Positions 34,562 through 45,441 of a DNA stretch of 64,000 bases are shown in pieces (positions within the stretch are counted from its first letter, which is position 1; each line of letters begins with the position of its first letter). Origin of the DNA: Solanum dulcamara (Eukaryota; Streptophyta; Magnoliopsida; Solanales; Solanaceae); contig NC_077239.1 of NCBI RefSeq assembly GCF_947179165.1, forward strand, positions 16,762,501-16,826,500, in the 5' to 3' direction. Position numbers and translations under genes: made by a program. The notes under the pieces were generated by a model. It saw only the letters and a program-made list of their open reading frames with translations. It made no database searches and had not been told where the DNA came from.

Positions 34562-35660
34562 TGTAACACCCCTGAAGTTTATAGCCTAAACTAACTCTAA
34601 AAAGATCAGAAAAAGATTGAAGTTGCAGACCAGGGCCTTTTCACGGGACCATTCACGGACCGTGGTGGGCACCACAAGTCGTGAAGAGAGTCGTGGAGTT
34701 GAGGCCAAGTTGGAAACTTTCCCAAAGAAGGGTCCACAGACCCCTCCATGGACCGTGGTGGTTACCACGAGTCGTGGAGTTCATCTGTGAACCTCCCCCT
34801 GAGTCAAGTCTCCTCACCTTCACGGAACCCTCCACGCGCCGTGTAAGTGTTCTGTGGACCTGGACCTTTAGGAATTTTTTTTAGTACCTCTTTACAGATG
34901 CCTTCACGATCCGTGAAGGGCCTCTAGTGAAACTGTCCTTCAAGTTTTAATGAGGGGCATTCCGTTTTTTCCCACATTTTCTCAACTAAATCTTAAACGT
35001 TTAGGGACCAAAAATAAGTCTCTTATCATATTCAAAAGGGTTTTTTCTCTCATTAACACTTGAAAATTTGATATAAGAGATTAAAGAGGAGAAAAAGAGC
35101 TAGGATTCAAGATTTTCAAGCGAGGTCTTTGATTTTTGGTGAGATAATCTTCGTTCCATGTATGTAAGCTTAATCACAATATTGGACTGAGTCCGTCCTC
35201 ATGCCCTACATCTTCATTGAGTCGAGTTGAGTTTGAGTTTCAAGTTTTCATGAACTGAGTTTTGAGTAATCTATAATTCTATCTAGTTCTTAATATATAA
35301 TTATATATGTATTGATGATGTCTATGAGTTGAGTATTTGAAGTATACGTTCATCTCTTAATGCACATGAACCCAATTGAGTTTTGGCATTTAAATACTTT
35401 ATGCATTGGTTGAGTCTTAAATCGTGATTTGTGAATGTCGTACGAGTTGAGTATGTGAAGTCTTTAAAATTATCATTATTTGAACATGATCATTTTGAGT
35501 ATAAATGATTGTCTTGAGATAGAGTTCTAAGGAAATATGAACAAGTTTGAGAGCATGTTTTAAATGAAAGAGTTGATGATTGAGATGAGATTGAGTCTGA
35601 TGAGCGTACAATAAGACTAGCTGAGATGATTGGATTATAATTATTTGATTGAACATATAG
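34562..35660 (+). repeat. Gypsy LTR fragment (LTR C), 3'-truncated
   Basis: It starts TGTAACACCCCTGAAG, a usual start for Solanaceae gypsy LTRs, then has a palindromic block and a leader like that of other LTRs here (GGATTCAAGATTTTCAAG, then a GTATGTAAGCT segment). No LTR end is reached; similarity fades at about 35660. It stands head to head with LTR A. Confidence 0.6.
34636..34915. repeat. CACGGACCGTGG-type palindrome cluster in LTR C
   Basis: The motif CACGGACCGTGGTGG with ACCACRAGTCGTGGAG partners occurs twice in near-identical form about 100 bases apart, followed by CCACGCGCCGTG and CACGATCCGTGAAGGG. The arms are self-complementary. Its location in the LTR matches the palindrome blocks of the other LTRs in the window. 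Confidence 0.65.
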
Positions 35661-36307
35661 TTTGACTCTCAAAAAGAAAATCATGACAACTAAAATGGAA
35701 TAGAGAGTAATTAATTGGAAAAGACATTGAAAATACCTTGATTTTGTTATAATGCGTGGCTTTTCCACGCATCAAAAATGTTTCCAATGTATTTGATAAA
35801 TAAATTATCAAAAAAATTTAGATTTGAGAGGAAAGGACAAAAATGTCAAAAAAGAAACTAATTTATAGCGTGAACGACCATTATTGTGGCCTAAAGGATT
35901 TTTCCTTTCCTATAATAATATGGACTACATAAACCTAATAAAGGATATAATAAATTGGCCTCTATAGCTTTGGATGAATTTCTGAAATCAATGATGTGAA
36001 TAGCGACATTTAACACACAACAGTCATCAAATTATCACTTATGTCATGAAAAAAATCGATATGCATTTATTTCATTAGTACATTACAATGAATTTAATGA
36101 AAGAATTGAATAAAATGTTTGTCTTCATCAGTAAAACCTATGCAGCAATCACAATCTCCTATACACAGTTTACTAGTAGATCTTAATATGAAACCACAAT
36201 TCCTCTAACCGGAATTTTTTTTTGAAAGAATAAACAAATAGATATCAAGTAAAAAGCTCAAAATTTTCCACACTTGTTTCAATCAACCTTGTGAAGCAAC
36301 AGAGTTT
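35661..36307. other. Intergenic region downstream of the LRR kinase gene
   Basis: No gene is seen. A perfect small hairpin (ATGCGTGG, 5-base loop, CCACGCAT) lies at 35752-35772. The last 200 bases before 36308 are probably the 3' UTR of the kinase gene on the minus strand. Confidence 0.5.
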
Positions 36308-39015
36308 TTATTGACTCTTTTCTTGAACTGCTGTGCCATCATCTCCAGAACTAGTGGCTGCTAACATCAGCTCTGGTTTTATCTCCTCCAATTTCTGTAG
36401 TACTTGTGGAGCTTCGGGTCGAGCAGTTGGTGTGGGATCAACACAATGCAAAGCTAGTTTCAATGTGTTAAGCAACTCATCACCAATATTAGGTGCATCC
36501 CTCATAAGTTCCACATCAAAAACTTCATTAGTCCACTCCTCTTTCACAATGGAAGCTACCCATTGTGGTAAATCGAGACCATCCGTAGCCTCGCTAGGGG
36601 ATTTTCCAGTTAAGAGCTCCAAAATGATCACTCCAAGACTATAGACATCAGTCTTGGTGCTTGCATTCTTGATTTTGGAAAGCTCTGGTGCGCGATAACC
36701 TAGCGTGCCTGCAGTGGCAATCACGTTGGTGTTTCCAGCAGTAGTCATAAGTCTGGAGAGTCCCACATCTGCAATTTTTGGATTGTTCTGCTCATCAAGC
36801 AGTATGTTGCTTGATGTAAGATTCCCATGTATTATGTTTTCTTTGGTATGCAGGAAGCAGATTCCTTTTGTTATACCGATAGCAATCCTCATCCTTGTAG
36901 GCCAGTCTATAGTTGTCTCGGGACCTCTAGCTGCAGCATATAGAGAACACAAGTATGTTGTTAGGATTGTCAATATGATTAGGAACACCAAAAGGAATAT
37001 GCAAACAAACAGTAAGTGTAGACAATTTTACCATGGAGGAAGGATGAGAGACTTCCATTAGGCATATAATCATAGACAAGAAGCTTTTCTCCTTTTGGTC
37101 CCAAGTAATAGGCTCTAAGAGCCAAGATATTTGGGTGTCGAATCTTTCCTAACTCAGCAACCTCAGCTTCAAATTCTTTCTGCCCTTTCGTGATCTTCTC
37201 GCGTAGCCTCTTCACAGCAACTTGATTACCATCCTCCAATGTTGCCTTATATGCTGTCCCATAAGTGCTCTTCCCCATGATCTCTGCAGTGGCACATAAC
37301 AAGTCGTCTGCTGCGAACACAAAAGGTCCATCGAAATGGACCAGCTTTCCACCAGCTTCACCTGATTCAACATCAGTCCCTGCTACAGCTGGAACTGACT
37401 TTGCACCCCTCCCTGTGGTGGTAGCTAGGCCACTGGCTTTGCTACCATTTTTCGCTCTCGAATTTGCATTTTTCCTAATCAAGCAGCAAAGTAACATGCA
37501 GCACAAAAGAAGTAGAACAACTAGAAGAGCTCCTGATGCTATGAGAATGATATCCTTGGTACTAAGTTTGCGATGGCGGTGAGGCTTGACAACCCCACTA
37601 ACAGGAGAAGGAAGAGTTTGAGGGGGTGGTGAAGCACATGGAGTTGAGGGACTATATCCACAAAGCTCTAGATTTCCAACAAAAGCACTTGAATTGAACT
37701 TTTTTGAAAGAGGAGATGGGACAATCCCAGAAAGATTGTTATAAGAGACATCCAAAGAAGTCAGATTTCCCAAAGAAACAAGAGAGTTTGGAATTTCACC
37801 AGTAAAATTGTTTTCAGATAAATAAAGTGAGGTGAGTCCAGAAATATTTCCAATAGTGGCTGGAATATGACCAATGAATTTGTTGTTACTCAAATCCAGC
37901 ACTGAAAGGTTTTTCAATCTATCCATAGTATCTGGGATTTGGTTATCCAGGAGATTACTCTTTAAATCCAAAGTAGCAAGAGCTGTAAGGTTGGAGAAAC
38001 TAGCAGGAATAGTTCCATTTATAGCATTATTAGATAAATCAAGAATAGTAAGCCTTGAGAGACTACCTAATTCATCAGGAATGGCCCCATTAATATGGTT
38101 ATGACTAAGATTAATCTCCTCAAGCATACTTAACTTACTAATTGAAGCTGGAATCTTCCCAGACAAAAGATTGTGATCAAGTGTAAGATACTGAAGTTGG
38201 TATGACTTGTTCACAACCACACTGCCCCCCCAAGTATCAGGAATAGATCCAGAAAGATTGTTATGTTCAAGTGCAAGAAAAGTAAGAGAAGGGGATTGAG
38301 TGAAACTTACTGGGATTGACCCTGAAAGTGCATTGTGGCTCAAGTTGAGTCTGTATAGCCTGGTGGAGTTTGCAAGACTGGGAGAGATAGTACCACTGAG
38401 CTGATTGTTGCTAAGATCAAGAGTCTGAAGAATTGGGCTTCTTCCAATTGATGGTGGAATTGAACCTGAAAGCCGATTATTGAAAAGATAAACACCTCTG
38501 AGGTTTGGAAGGAAGCTTAGAGAAGTTGGAACAGGGCCAGCAATAACATTGTCATGAAGACTAATCTTTCTAAGAGCTTGTAATTGCCCAATTTTTTCAG
38601 ATATTCTGCCACCCAATCCCTTCCAAGGCAACTGTATAGCTATAACTTCCCCATTGACACACTTAATTCCTACCCAACCACCAGCACAAGCTCCAAGACC
38701 ACTGTCATTCCAGCTCTTCAAGATTCCCCTAAAATCAATCAGTTCATGCTTAATTGCTCTTAGAGCTTGAAAATCAGATTGAGTCACAATGACCCCATCT
38801 GTATTCCTCCCAGCTGATAAAATAGGGAAAATGGAAAGGACAATCACAACAAGCAAGAACAGAGTATTATACCAAGAAGAAGAAGAAGAAAGCTTCCATT
38901 TTTCCTCCTCCTTGTCATGAACCCAACTAGAACCAGCTTTTATTTCTGAATATAAATTCAAGAATCGAAAGGGGTTGTTGTAAAATCCACTCAGTGAAGT
39001 ATTCCACCTATCCAT
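36308..39015 (-). CDS. LRR receptor-like kinase of the IMK2/IMK3 (MRLK) type, 2 exons
   Basis: Exons 39015-37032 and 36930-36308 are separated by a 101-bp GT-AG intron that joins ...SSFLHA to RGPETTIDW, giving 868 residues. An N-terminal extension (1-48) precedes a hydrophobic segment (51-67) acting as signal peptide or anchor. An LRRNT cap, about 12 leucine-rich repeats (roughly 125-460), a Pro-rich juxtamembrane part, one transmembrane helix (about 502-522, [19 protein letters not shown]) and a kinase domain (about 585-850) follow. The ATP lysine is present (VAVKRL), but the catalytic loop reads [10 protein letters not shown] and not HRDxxxxN, and DFG is DVG. These changes are usual in this receptor group, so catalysis is doubtful. 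Arabidopsis relatives act at the plasma membrane in meristem and flower development; that role here is inferred. Confidence 0.95.
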
Positions 39016-40545
39016 AAACTTAAAACAGGTTCAGAATCTTCAATTAGAAGAAGAACCAAAGAAGAAATGCTAAAATCTTATCTTAAAAACTCTTCTTTTT
39101 CGTCCTCCCCCACACAACTTTTTCAAGATAGAAGAGAAAGATGATTAAATGAAGAGAAAAGGGAAAAGAAAGGGATAAATACTAGGAGAAGGGTGAGTAC
39201 TGAAACAAAGCATGTGAGGAGGGGATGTGTAAATGGAGGGAATCTTTAAGAGCAACGGTTAAGGTTGAAGAATATTATGGTCTTTTTTACAAACCTTAAC
39301 GGCTAGTTTTCTTGTTAATTCATGTAGACATGTTTTGCTTTATTTGTTTGTTAATTTGTAGAGTAGAAGAGTTCAGTTGGGAAACCAAAGCCACCCCACC
39401 CCACCCCTCCTCGCCCGTGTTTGACGCGGATGACCTACAACGGCTACATTGACAGTGAAGGAAAAGAAGGAATAGTCAAGAAAATTATTATTCTGTCTCA
39501 ATAAATAAACTATAGTTTTTTTCACCTTCGTAATTGGAACGTTATAGTTACTTTGACTTCGTCTTGCCCCCCCTTTCCCTCTTTATTTTTACTACTTATT
39601 GTAATTTATTATTGTCCGGATGAAAAAACATTTTAATATTTGATAATATAAATAATTTGTGTTAGTGTCAATATAATTTGCCTATAACACAAATTGCTCA
39701 TCTTATTTTAATTTGAAAATATTGAGAAATAAAAATATAACATATTTTATTAGAAAAAGGAATTTTATCGTTATTTAAATAAAAATTAATGATGAATTAT
39801 TATGAATTTTATATATATGAAAATTAATGATGAATTATAATATTTTTATTAGAAAAAGAATGTGTTTTAAAATAAAAGAAACAATGTGCTTATTAGGAAA
39901 AAAAGACATCTTTTTATCTAAGAGTAATAAAAAGGACATTTTTTAAACTATAGTATTGACAATATGGATATTTTTAAATCAAACTATTAATAGATAATAT
40001 TTTTGTTCAATTTTACATATTTTAAAGATATTTTTTTTATACTTTTCTGTATTTTCTATTACTTTCTTAAATTAATATCAACATGTGAAGTCCAAGTTGC
40101 TAAAGTTGATGAAAATACATCAAGTATTATATATATGTTCTTTTTTTTTAAATCGAAATTGTGAATACTATAAAGTATATTATTGTAGTCAATTTAAGTA
40201 ATTTGAGAAATGACTTATTCAAAAAGTATTTATTAATGTTTTTGAAAGGATGCACAAAAATTAAGTTAAGCAAATTAAATTATAACTCATTGTTTAATCT
40301 ATTTTAGACCCAATACATCATAGTTCGAGCAAATAATGGGCAATAACCAATTTACTACTACAATCCATCTTCACCTGTCCAAACAACCATAAGCATAGTA
40401 CCTCACCCCAATTACCTTCGTCCTTTTGTAACGAGCTTCATTTGCAATAGTTGGTTGTATCGGATTACAAATAAAGTAGAGAAGAAAAATACAAATATAT
40501 TTTTCACTTTGCGATCTAGATTTTAGAACACATATCTTCTTTATT
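39016..40545 (-). promoter_or_regulatory. 5' UTR/promoter flank of the LRR kinase gene and A+T-rich spacer
   Basis: The CT/GA-rich 150 bases before the ATG (39016-39170) look like the 5' UTR. TTTATC at about 39173-39178 (read on the minus strand from CTAGTATTTATCC) is a possible TATA-like site but is not proven. Beyond about 39600 the sequence is A+T-rich with no feature I can name. Confidence 0.4.

Positions 40546-40580
<35 letters not shown>
40546..40580. repeat. (TA)n microsatellite
   Basis: About 16 uninterrupted TA units, useful only as a polymorphic marker. Confidence 0.95.
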
Positions 40581-40583
<3 letters not shown>

Positions 40584-40920
40584 CTCTTTTTCTAATAAAA
40601 TATAAGTGTTCTAATTAAGGTATGCACATATAAGCATTACTTCTAATAATAAGTACATACTTAAAAAATAGTCAAAGTACACGTAAGTCAACACAAACAT
40701 AATCATTATAAAAAAGATGAAATAGACATGCAATTTCATATAAGGTCCTAAAAGAATAGCATGTTGTTTGATTTAAAATTGTTAAACATATCATCATCAT
40801 CACCCCAAGGGATTTTTAATAGTGTGTATAAAAATAGTATTTGATATGGTATATTAGTATTTGGCATCAATAAAGTAAGTATTAGTTATGCTGAAATTAC
40901 TTTTTATATAATATTTTATT

Positions 40921-41363
40921 GGGAAAATTACGCGAATGAGTAAATATATACTAGTTAATTAGTTAATATAATTATAATTTCGCTAATTTATAATTCGGCA
41001 CTAACATTTAGCGTTAATTACAGTCCGAGTTTGTATAATTCACACGTTTATATAATTCAAAATTTATATAATATAATTTGTATAACTTTTGTCCACTAGT
41101 GGGATTTCACTGGTTATGTTGTTGTTGTCGTATAACTTTTGTATAATGTAATTTGTATAACTGTTTAAAGTTCAGATGTTTGTGTTTGTATAAATTTTTT
41201 ATTTCGAATTTATACAAAAATAGCTTAATTATCCGCAAATTATACAACACCGCAAATTATATAAATGAAGCAGCTTAAACTATAACACAGTCCGTAACTA
41301 TGCAAACTATAGCTAAGGAGTCTAATTAAGTTTATTATAGTGGTTCTTTACGAAATTTCCTCT
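40921..41363. mobile_element. MITE-like element hosting a 37-bp retroposon tail
   Basis: The left end GGGAAAATTACGCGAA and the right end, reversed, GAGGAAATTTCGTAAAGAAC are imperfect inverted repeats. The interior has inverted TATAATTTGTATAA-like motifs. It has no coding capacity. Its interior is interrupted at 41093-41129. Confidence 0.5.
41093..41129 (+). mobile_element. Ultra-short RTE/TS-SINE tail insertion (37 bp)
   Basis: The insert consists only of the retroposon 3' end: CCACTAGTGGGATTTCACTG followed by GTTATGTTGTTGTTGTC. It is flanked by a perfect 13-bp duplication, GTATAACTTTTGT, at 41080-41092 and 41130-41142. The same tail ends the full RTE copies at 13828 and 51558. So it is a genuine target-primed insertion that stopped after 37 bases. 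Confidence 0.85.
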
Positions 41364-41688
41364 ATTTTGTTTGGTGTATCAAAAATAACATGCATACATA
41401 ATTATAAAAGAAATATTTGCTCACAAAAATACCCTCTGCTAAATACAATCTAAAGAACATTGAAAAAGTTTCAAAGGGCAATTATGTCTTTAACCATGCT
41501 AATACCATAGATTTTTATGTATTAATTATAAATACTTTGATACCAAATAAAGTATATAACTAATTCTTGCAAAAAAATGTATTAAACAAGATACTAATAA
41601 TAATATACAAAATAATATATTCATTATTTTTCCCAATGCACTTTACCCAAACAACTCCTAAATTCACATCAGTAACAAAGTATAAAAA
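41364..41688. other. A+T-rich spacer between MITE and SINE
   Basis: Nothing recognisable beyond A+T-rich sequence. Confidence 0.6.
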
Positions 41689-41698
41689 CAAGAATGTG

Positions 41699-42141
41699 AC
41701 CCTTCAAGACAATGACGAAGCCAAAAATTTTAATTAAGGGATTCAAAATCTGAAAAAATAGACACGTAAACTAATCGAAGGTTGTTCGACATCTATTATA
41801 TCTTCATAGAAAATTATTTTAACCATGTATAAATAGTATAAATTTTTGCTGGAAGGGTCTGTCCCAACCCCTCATTGTAAGGTGCCTCCGCCCTTGCTTC
41901 GAGATGGCCCAGTGATTTGAGCTTAGGACTTCCATGTTGGAAGTCACAAGTTCAAAATTCCTTACCAGCGAAATCAAGGGGTTTTCTTTCTGGATCGAGC
42001 TCGTTGCACCGGACTTGCCTAGTGTGGGTTACCTCTCTTGTGTGGTCTACAAGGTATTGCATAAGAGCAGGGATTTTACCCTCGCACACTCAAAACGTAG
42101 CGGCTGCAAATTTCCCTTCTAAAAAAAAAACCAAAAAAAAC
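41699..42141 (+). mobile_element. Composite SINE (tRNA-derived unit behind a second retroposon unit)
   Basis: From about 41904 a tRNA-derived SINE is readable: an A-box-like TGGCCCAGTGATTTGAG, a B-box-like AGTTCAAAATTCC, the conserved body (CGAGCTCGTTGCACCGGACT and TGCCTAGTGTGGGTTACCTC) and an A-tail at 42121-42140. Upstream, 41699-41900 resembles the body of another Solanaceae short retroposon ending GTGCCTCCGCCCTTG. The only target duplication I find, CAAGAATGTG, lies outside both (41689-41698 and 42142-42151), so they seem to have moved as one unit. Confidence 0.7.
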
Positions 42142-42151
42142 CAAGAATGTG

Positions 42152-42970
42152 CATTCTGAGGTTACAAAGCATTCGAATAATGACTAAATCAATGCTTTCA
42201 TCTTACTGCTACAATCCTTACACAAAGACATCAATCAACAGGAAAAACTTCATATGCTTCCTGGTAGAGTACCATCCCCATGGCAGTGTAGGGAGTTATC
42301 CGTCTTTTCTAGACGAGCTTCTGAATATCCTCCACCAAATAAAACACCATTCTTAGCTCTAATATCGCAAACGTGCTATCATATACTTAACTTGGAGCAG
42401 AGATTCACTTGCCTCACATAGTCATATAAGCAAAACTAGCAGACCCAACTTCAAACTCACAAGGAACTATATACAGTTAATACACAAGATACAGTAGCTT
42501 CAACACACTCATCAATCAGAATTAGATCAATTTGGAACTTCCAAAAAATGATTTATTGGTTATTACAGGCACCAATACTTCTAGACAATCATTGAAGTAA
42601 AACCAATTGCTATAAAAGAAATTTCTCTATGACTCAATGTTGAAGAAGTTGGGTACAAACACCAAGGTTTTCAGGCGTAGAAAGAATTTACAGCAACAAA
42701 TTTCCTGCATTCAATTATCATATCTAGGATAAAGGGCACGGTTGGCCTAGGCCAATTAAAAACCTGCATACTATAAGAGAAGTGGCGAAACATTTCACGC
42801 ACAAGTCATGCAAATTACTTTCTTCGAAATACATATGATCCAACAAATGCTCTCACATTTAAAATATCAACTTCTTTTTGTTAGAATAGTAACCTTCCAA
42901 ATATCAACTTTTTCCGTCAACATCAGATAATTAAATCAACAGCAGACTATCAACAAACACAAACAGCCTT
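42152..42970. other. Intergenic sequence without a supported gene
   Basis: Short overlapping open frames only, no domain recognised. Confidence 0.5.
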
Positions 42971-44060
42971 TAGAGTGTTCATCAGCAATTCAAAGACTGT
43001 CAACAGAAACAGCTTGAATTATTCTAACCCACCAAAAAGATAGTTGTCTCAACACACATTGTGTTGAGCAAGCAATCAAGACATATGATTGAGATATTTC
43101 TCAATATAAATCAGTTCTTTAGGTATGCACACCTCCCCGAGTGCGGTGCTCTGTTGCGGTTATTATCCAATGTTGATCAACAATTCAAAGATTCTCGCTA
43201 AACAAAAACAACCCAATTGATTCTAATCAAGTAAAGTGAAACCCGACCCACTAAAAAATAGGTAGTCCCAACTCTCAACACCCACATTTCAAAGCAACAA
43301 TTTTTTTTTTTTAAATTCAAAGCCGGCTTGAAGCCCTTTTATAAAAATAGAGAGAAATTTAAATGGCCAGGTCCAACAGTGACCTGGCCCAAATGAAAAC
43401 AGAAACAAATAGACAAGAACAAAAATCAAAGGAGAATAGAAAAGGAGAGTGAAGAGACCAAGTCTCCAGACAGATCTCAGAAGAACCCAAAATGCAGGTC
43501 CATTGATTTCTGCAGCTCAGCTCCTTACAAAATTACTCCCTACAAGCTCAAATCTTCTCATCGCCAGATAAAAATCGAACCTCAGCTAAGCTCTAATCGA
43601 TCTGAAGATGAGACATACACCTTCAAGAATCTACCTGCCTCGATGATCATTCCAAGTCTCAAGATTGAGCTAAGTTCATCCTTCTACCTCTCTAATGCTT
43701 ACTTTTCTCCTCATTACTGTAAATAGATGGGCTGAACTTCATAAGAAGTTAATACCGCCATCTAATTTAAAGTTAACAAGGAGTTAGGTTAGCCACTTAG
43801 AGATGCATGACTATCTTATACTTGATGCAGGTTATATGACGTTTCCAGAAACAGTTAACAACAGTAAAGGGGCTAAACGCACTCATGACCTGATTCGTTA
43901 TCGGTGAAACACCCAAAACTCTCACAGGTGCAGATAAACAAATCAAAAGAATTATTTTTTCAGTCTTGAGCAACAATCAAAACATATGATGATGAATGTT
44001 AATAAAAAGTAAACCAGTTGTTTAGGTAGGCACATCTTCCCAGAGTGCTAAGGAGAATTG
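42971..44060. repeat. Old tandem duplication (units of about 200 bp), second unit split by a retroposon
   Basis: Unit 1 (about 42975-43165) and unit 2 (about 43180-43301 plus 43969-44060) share CAATTCAAAGA, ACCCACYAAAAA, TAGTYSTC, GAGCAAnnAATCAA, CATATGAT and TAGGTANGCACAYCTYCCC in order. Unit 2 is interrupted by the retroposon at 43302-43968; removing it restores colinearity. Confidence 0.65.
43302..43968 (-). mobile_element. Unclassified 667-bp retroposon with 3' palindrome
   Basis: A 9-bp duplication AGCAACAAT flanks it (43293-43301 and 43969-43977). The T-run at 43302-43312 is its A-tail read on the other strand. Close to that tail is the hairpin GGCCAGGTC/GACCTGGCC (about 43368-43391). 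No coding sequence is recognised. Splitting of a duplicated unit confirms it is an insertion. Confidence 0.65.
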
Positions 44061-44793
44061 ATGGACTCCTCCTAAACAACGAATACATCATGCAGCACTC
44101 ATGCCTTAGAACAACAAAATTAACTATGACGAGGAAAAGGCCTTAAACAAAAGCATATCGCATAACATGAGGAATATCAAGGCCATCAATACAAGTTTAG
44201 TCAATCATCACGAAACAACTGTAAAGGTTGAATCAACCTATGATAACATATGTTATATGGAACTGGATATGAATAAACATTCAACACAAATGAGAGCACT
44301 ATATAATTTTTAGTGTATCTTGAAGAATTTACAAAAAGTATCATATTCCCGTCTCACCTATGAGAGTTGATAAGATTGTGAGTATATTCATACCCAAATC
44401 ATCCAGATCTGATCAATAACAACCAAATCCAATTCTTTAAAACAACAGGTGTTTAGAGGTCAAACAGAAATCAATGAATCAATCTCAAGAGTCTCAACCA
44501 TTAACATCATAATCTATAAAAAATGTTCTCTTTATCAGACTTGATCTTCTCAGATCTCAGGTGCAAATCACTCATTTTCTAGAACCAATTACAGTAACTA
44601 AACTTCCAAGTTGGTAGGATTCAAATTACAATTTATAAGTTCTGAATCTTAAAGAAACGGAAAATGTAAGTAAATCTTATACATAGATCAGTATTCTCGT
44701 CTCATTTCCGTCATTCTTTTATGAGTTAATCTACTAAAGGCAGTAAATCATTTACAAAATTATATGAATCGAGCTTGCATACCCCATACACAC
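44061..44793 (-). other. Region downstream of the PRA1 gene
   Basis: No gene. The part next to 44794 is probably the 3' UTR of the PRA1 gene. Confidence 0.45.
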
Positions 44794-45441
44794 TCAAACT
44801 CTAGCAGCAACAGCAGGGGCGAGAGTTACGGCGGCAGCATTGGCGGCACCGCCGCTCAAGAAAGAGAGAAACCCAGTAGCGGGAGACTCTTGATCATCAA
44901 GGAAAAGATCCTCAGGTGCCCTGAAAGCAGCATGTGTACACACAATCCCAAGACCAACCATCAAGGCAGAAACAAGCACAGCTCCAACAGAGGTAAGAAA
45001 GATCACAACCACAGTGGAGACAAAAAGCACACCTAACGTCTCCCTTTCAGAAAACTGTCGACCAAATAGAACCAAAGGAGGATCGGAAGGACGGAATAGG
45101 TAAAGAAAGAGCCAAGCGGCGAGAAGACCGGAAAGGATAAGAAGGGAAAATGGGTTTGTGATGAGGGAAAAGGCGAGAACAGCGGCGAGGAGAGAAAGGT
45201 AATTGATGCGGAAATAGGTGTAGTTTTTGCGGATACGAAGAGTGGCGTCGGAGATGGATTCCGGTTTAGAGAAAGCGGACCGGTCGAGGAGCTCGGACCA
45301 TGGCCGGCGATTGGCAAAACCGGTTTGGACGGTGGTGGAGATGTGGTTGATGAATGAACGGAATGCAGGAGTTGGGCCGATTTGTTGGATGGTGTCGGCG
45401 GTGGGTTGTGAAGTGATTGGGAGTATTGCTGGTGAAGCCAT
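44794..45441 (-). CDS. PRA1 family protein (prenylated Rab acceptor), single exon
   Basis: The 215-residue product starts at MASPAILPIT (45441). An upstream in-frame ATG at 45480 would add 13 residues (MFTPLLIFLTQPK) not expected in the family, so I prefer the downstream start. The PRA1 signature RPWSELLDRSAFSKPESISD (46-65) is followed by IRKNYTYFRINY (70-81). Two long hydrophobic hairpins (about 82-116 and 136-170) make it a multi-pass membrane protein, and FRAPEDLFLD follows. PRA1 proteins act on endomembranes in Rab GTPase and vesicle traffic; plant members of this type are usually placed in subfamily B, which I infer from the N-terminus. The Gly/Ala-rich C-terminus (residues 197-215) is intact and there is no intron, as is common in the family. 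Confidence 0.93.
   Translation of the reverse strand: MASPAILPITSQPTADTIQQIGPTPAFRSFINHISTTVQTGFANRRPWSELLDRSAFSKPESISDATLRIRKNYTYFRINYLSLLAAVLAFSLITNPFSLLILSGLLAAWLFLYLFRPSDPPLVLFGRQFSERETLGVLFVSTVVVIFLTSVGAVLVSALMVGLGIVCTHAAFRAPEDLFLDDQESPATGFLSFLSGGAANAAAVTLAPAVAARV

Noticed and set aside
34562..35660. Intact solo LTR C
   Set aside because: Its start is clear, but no CA end or second target copy is found, so it is called a fragment.
36705..37061. Plus-strand 118-codon frame
   Set aside because: Antisense to the kinase gene and its intron; no domain.
41904..41975. tRNA gene suggested by A-box and B-box-like motifs
   Set aside because: No cloverleaf can be formed and the body and A-tail are those of a SINE.
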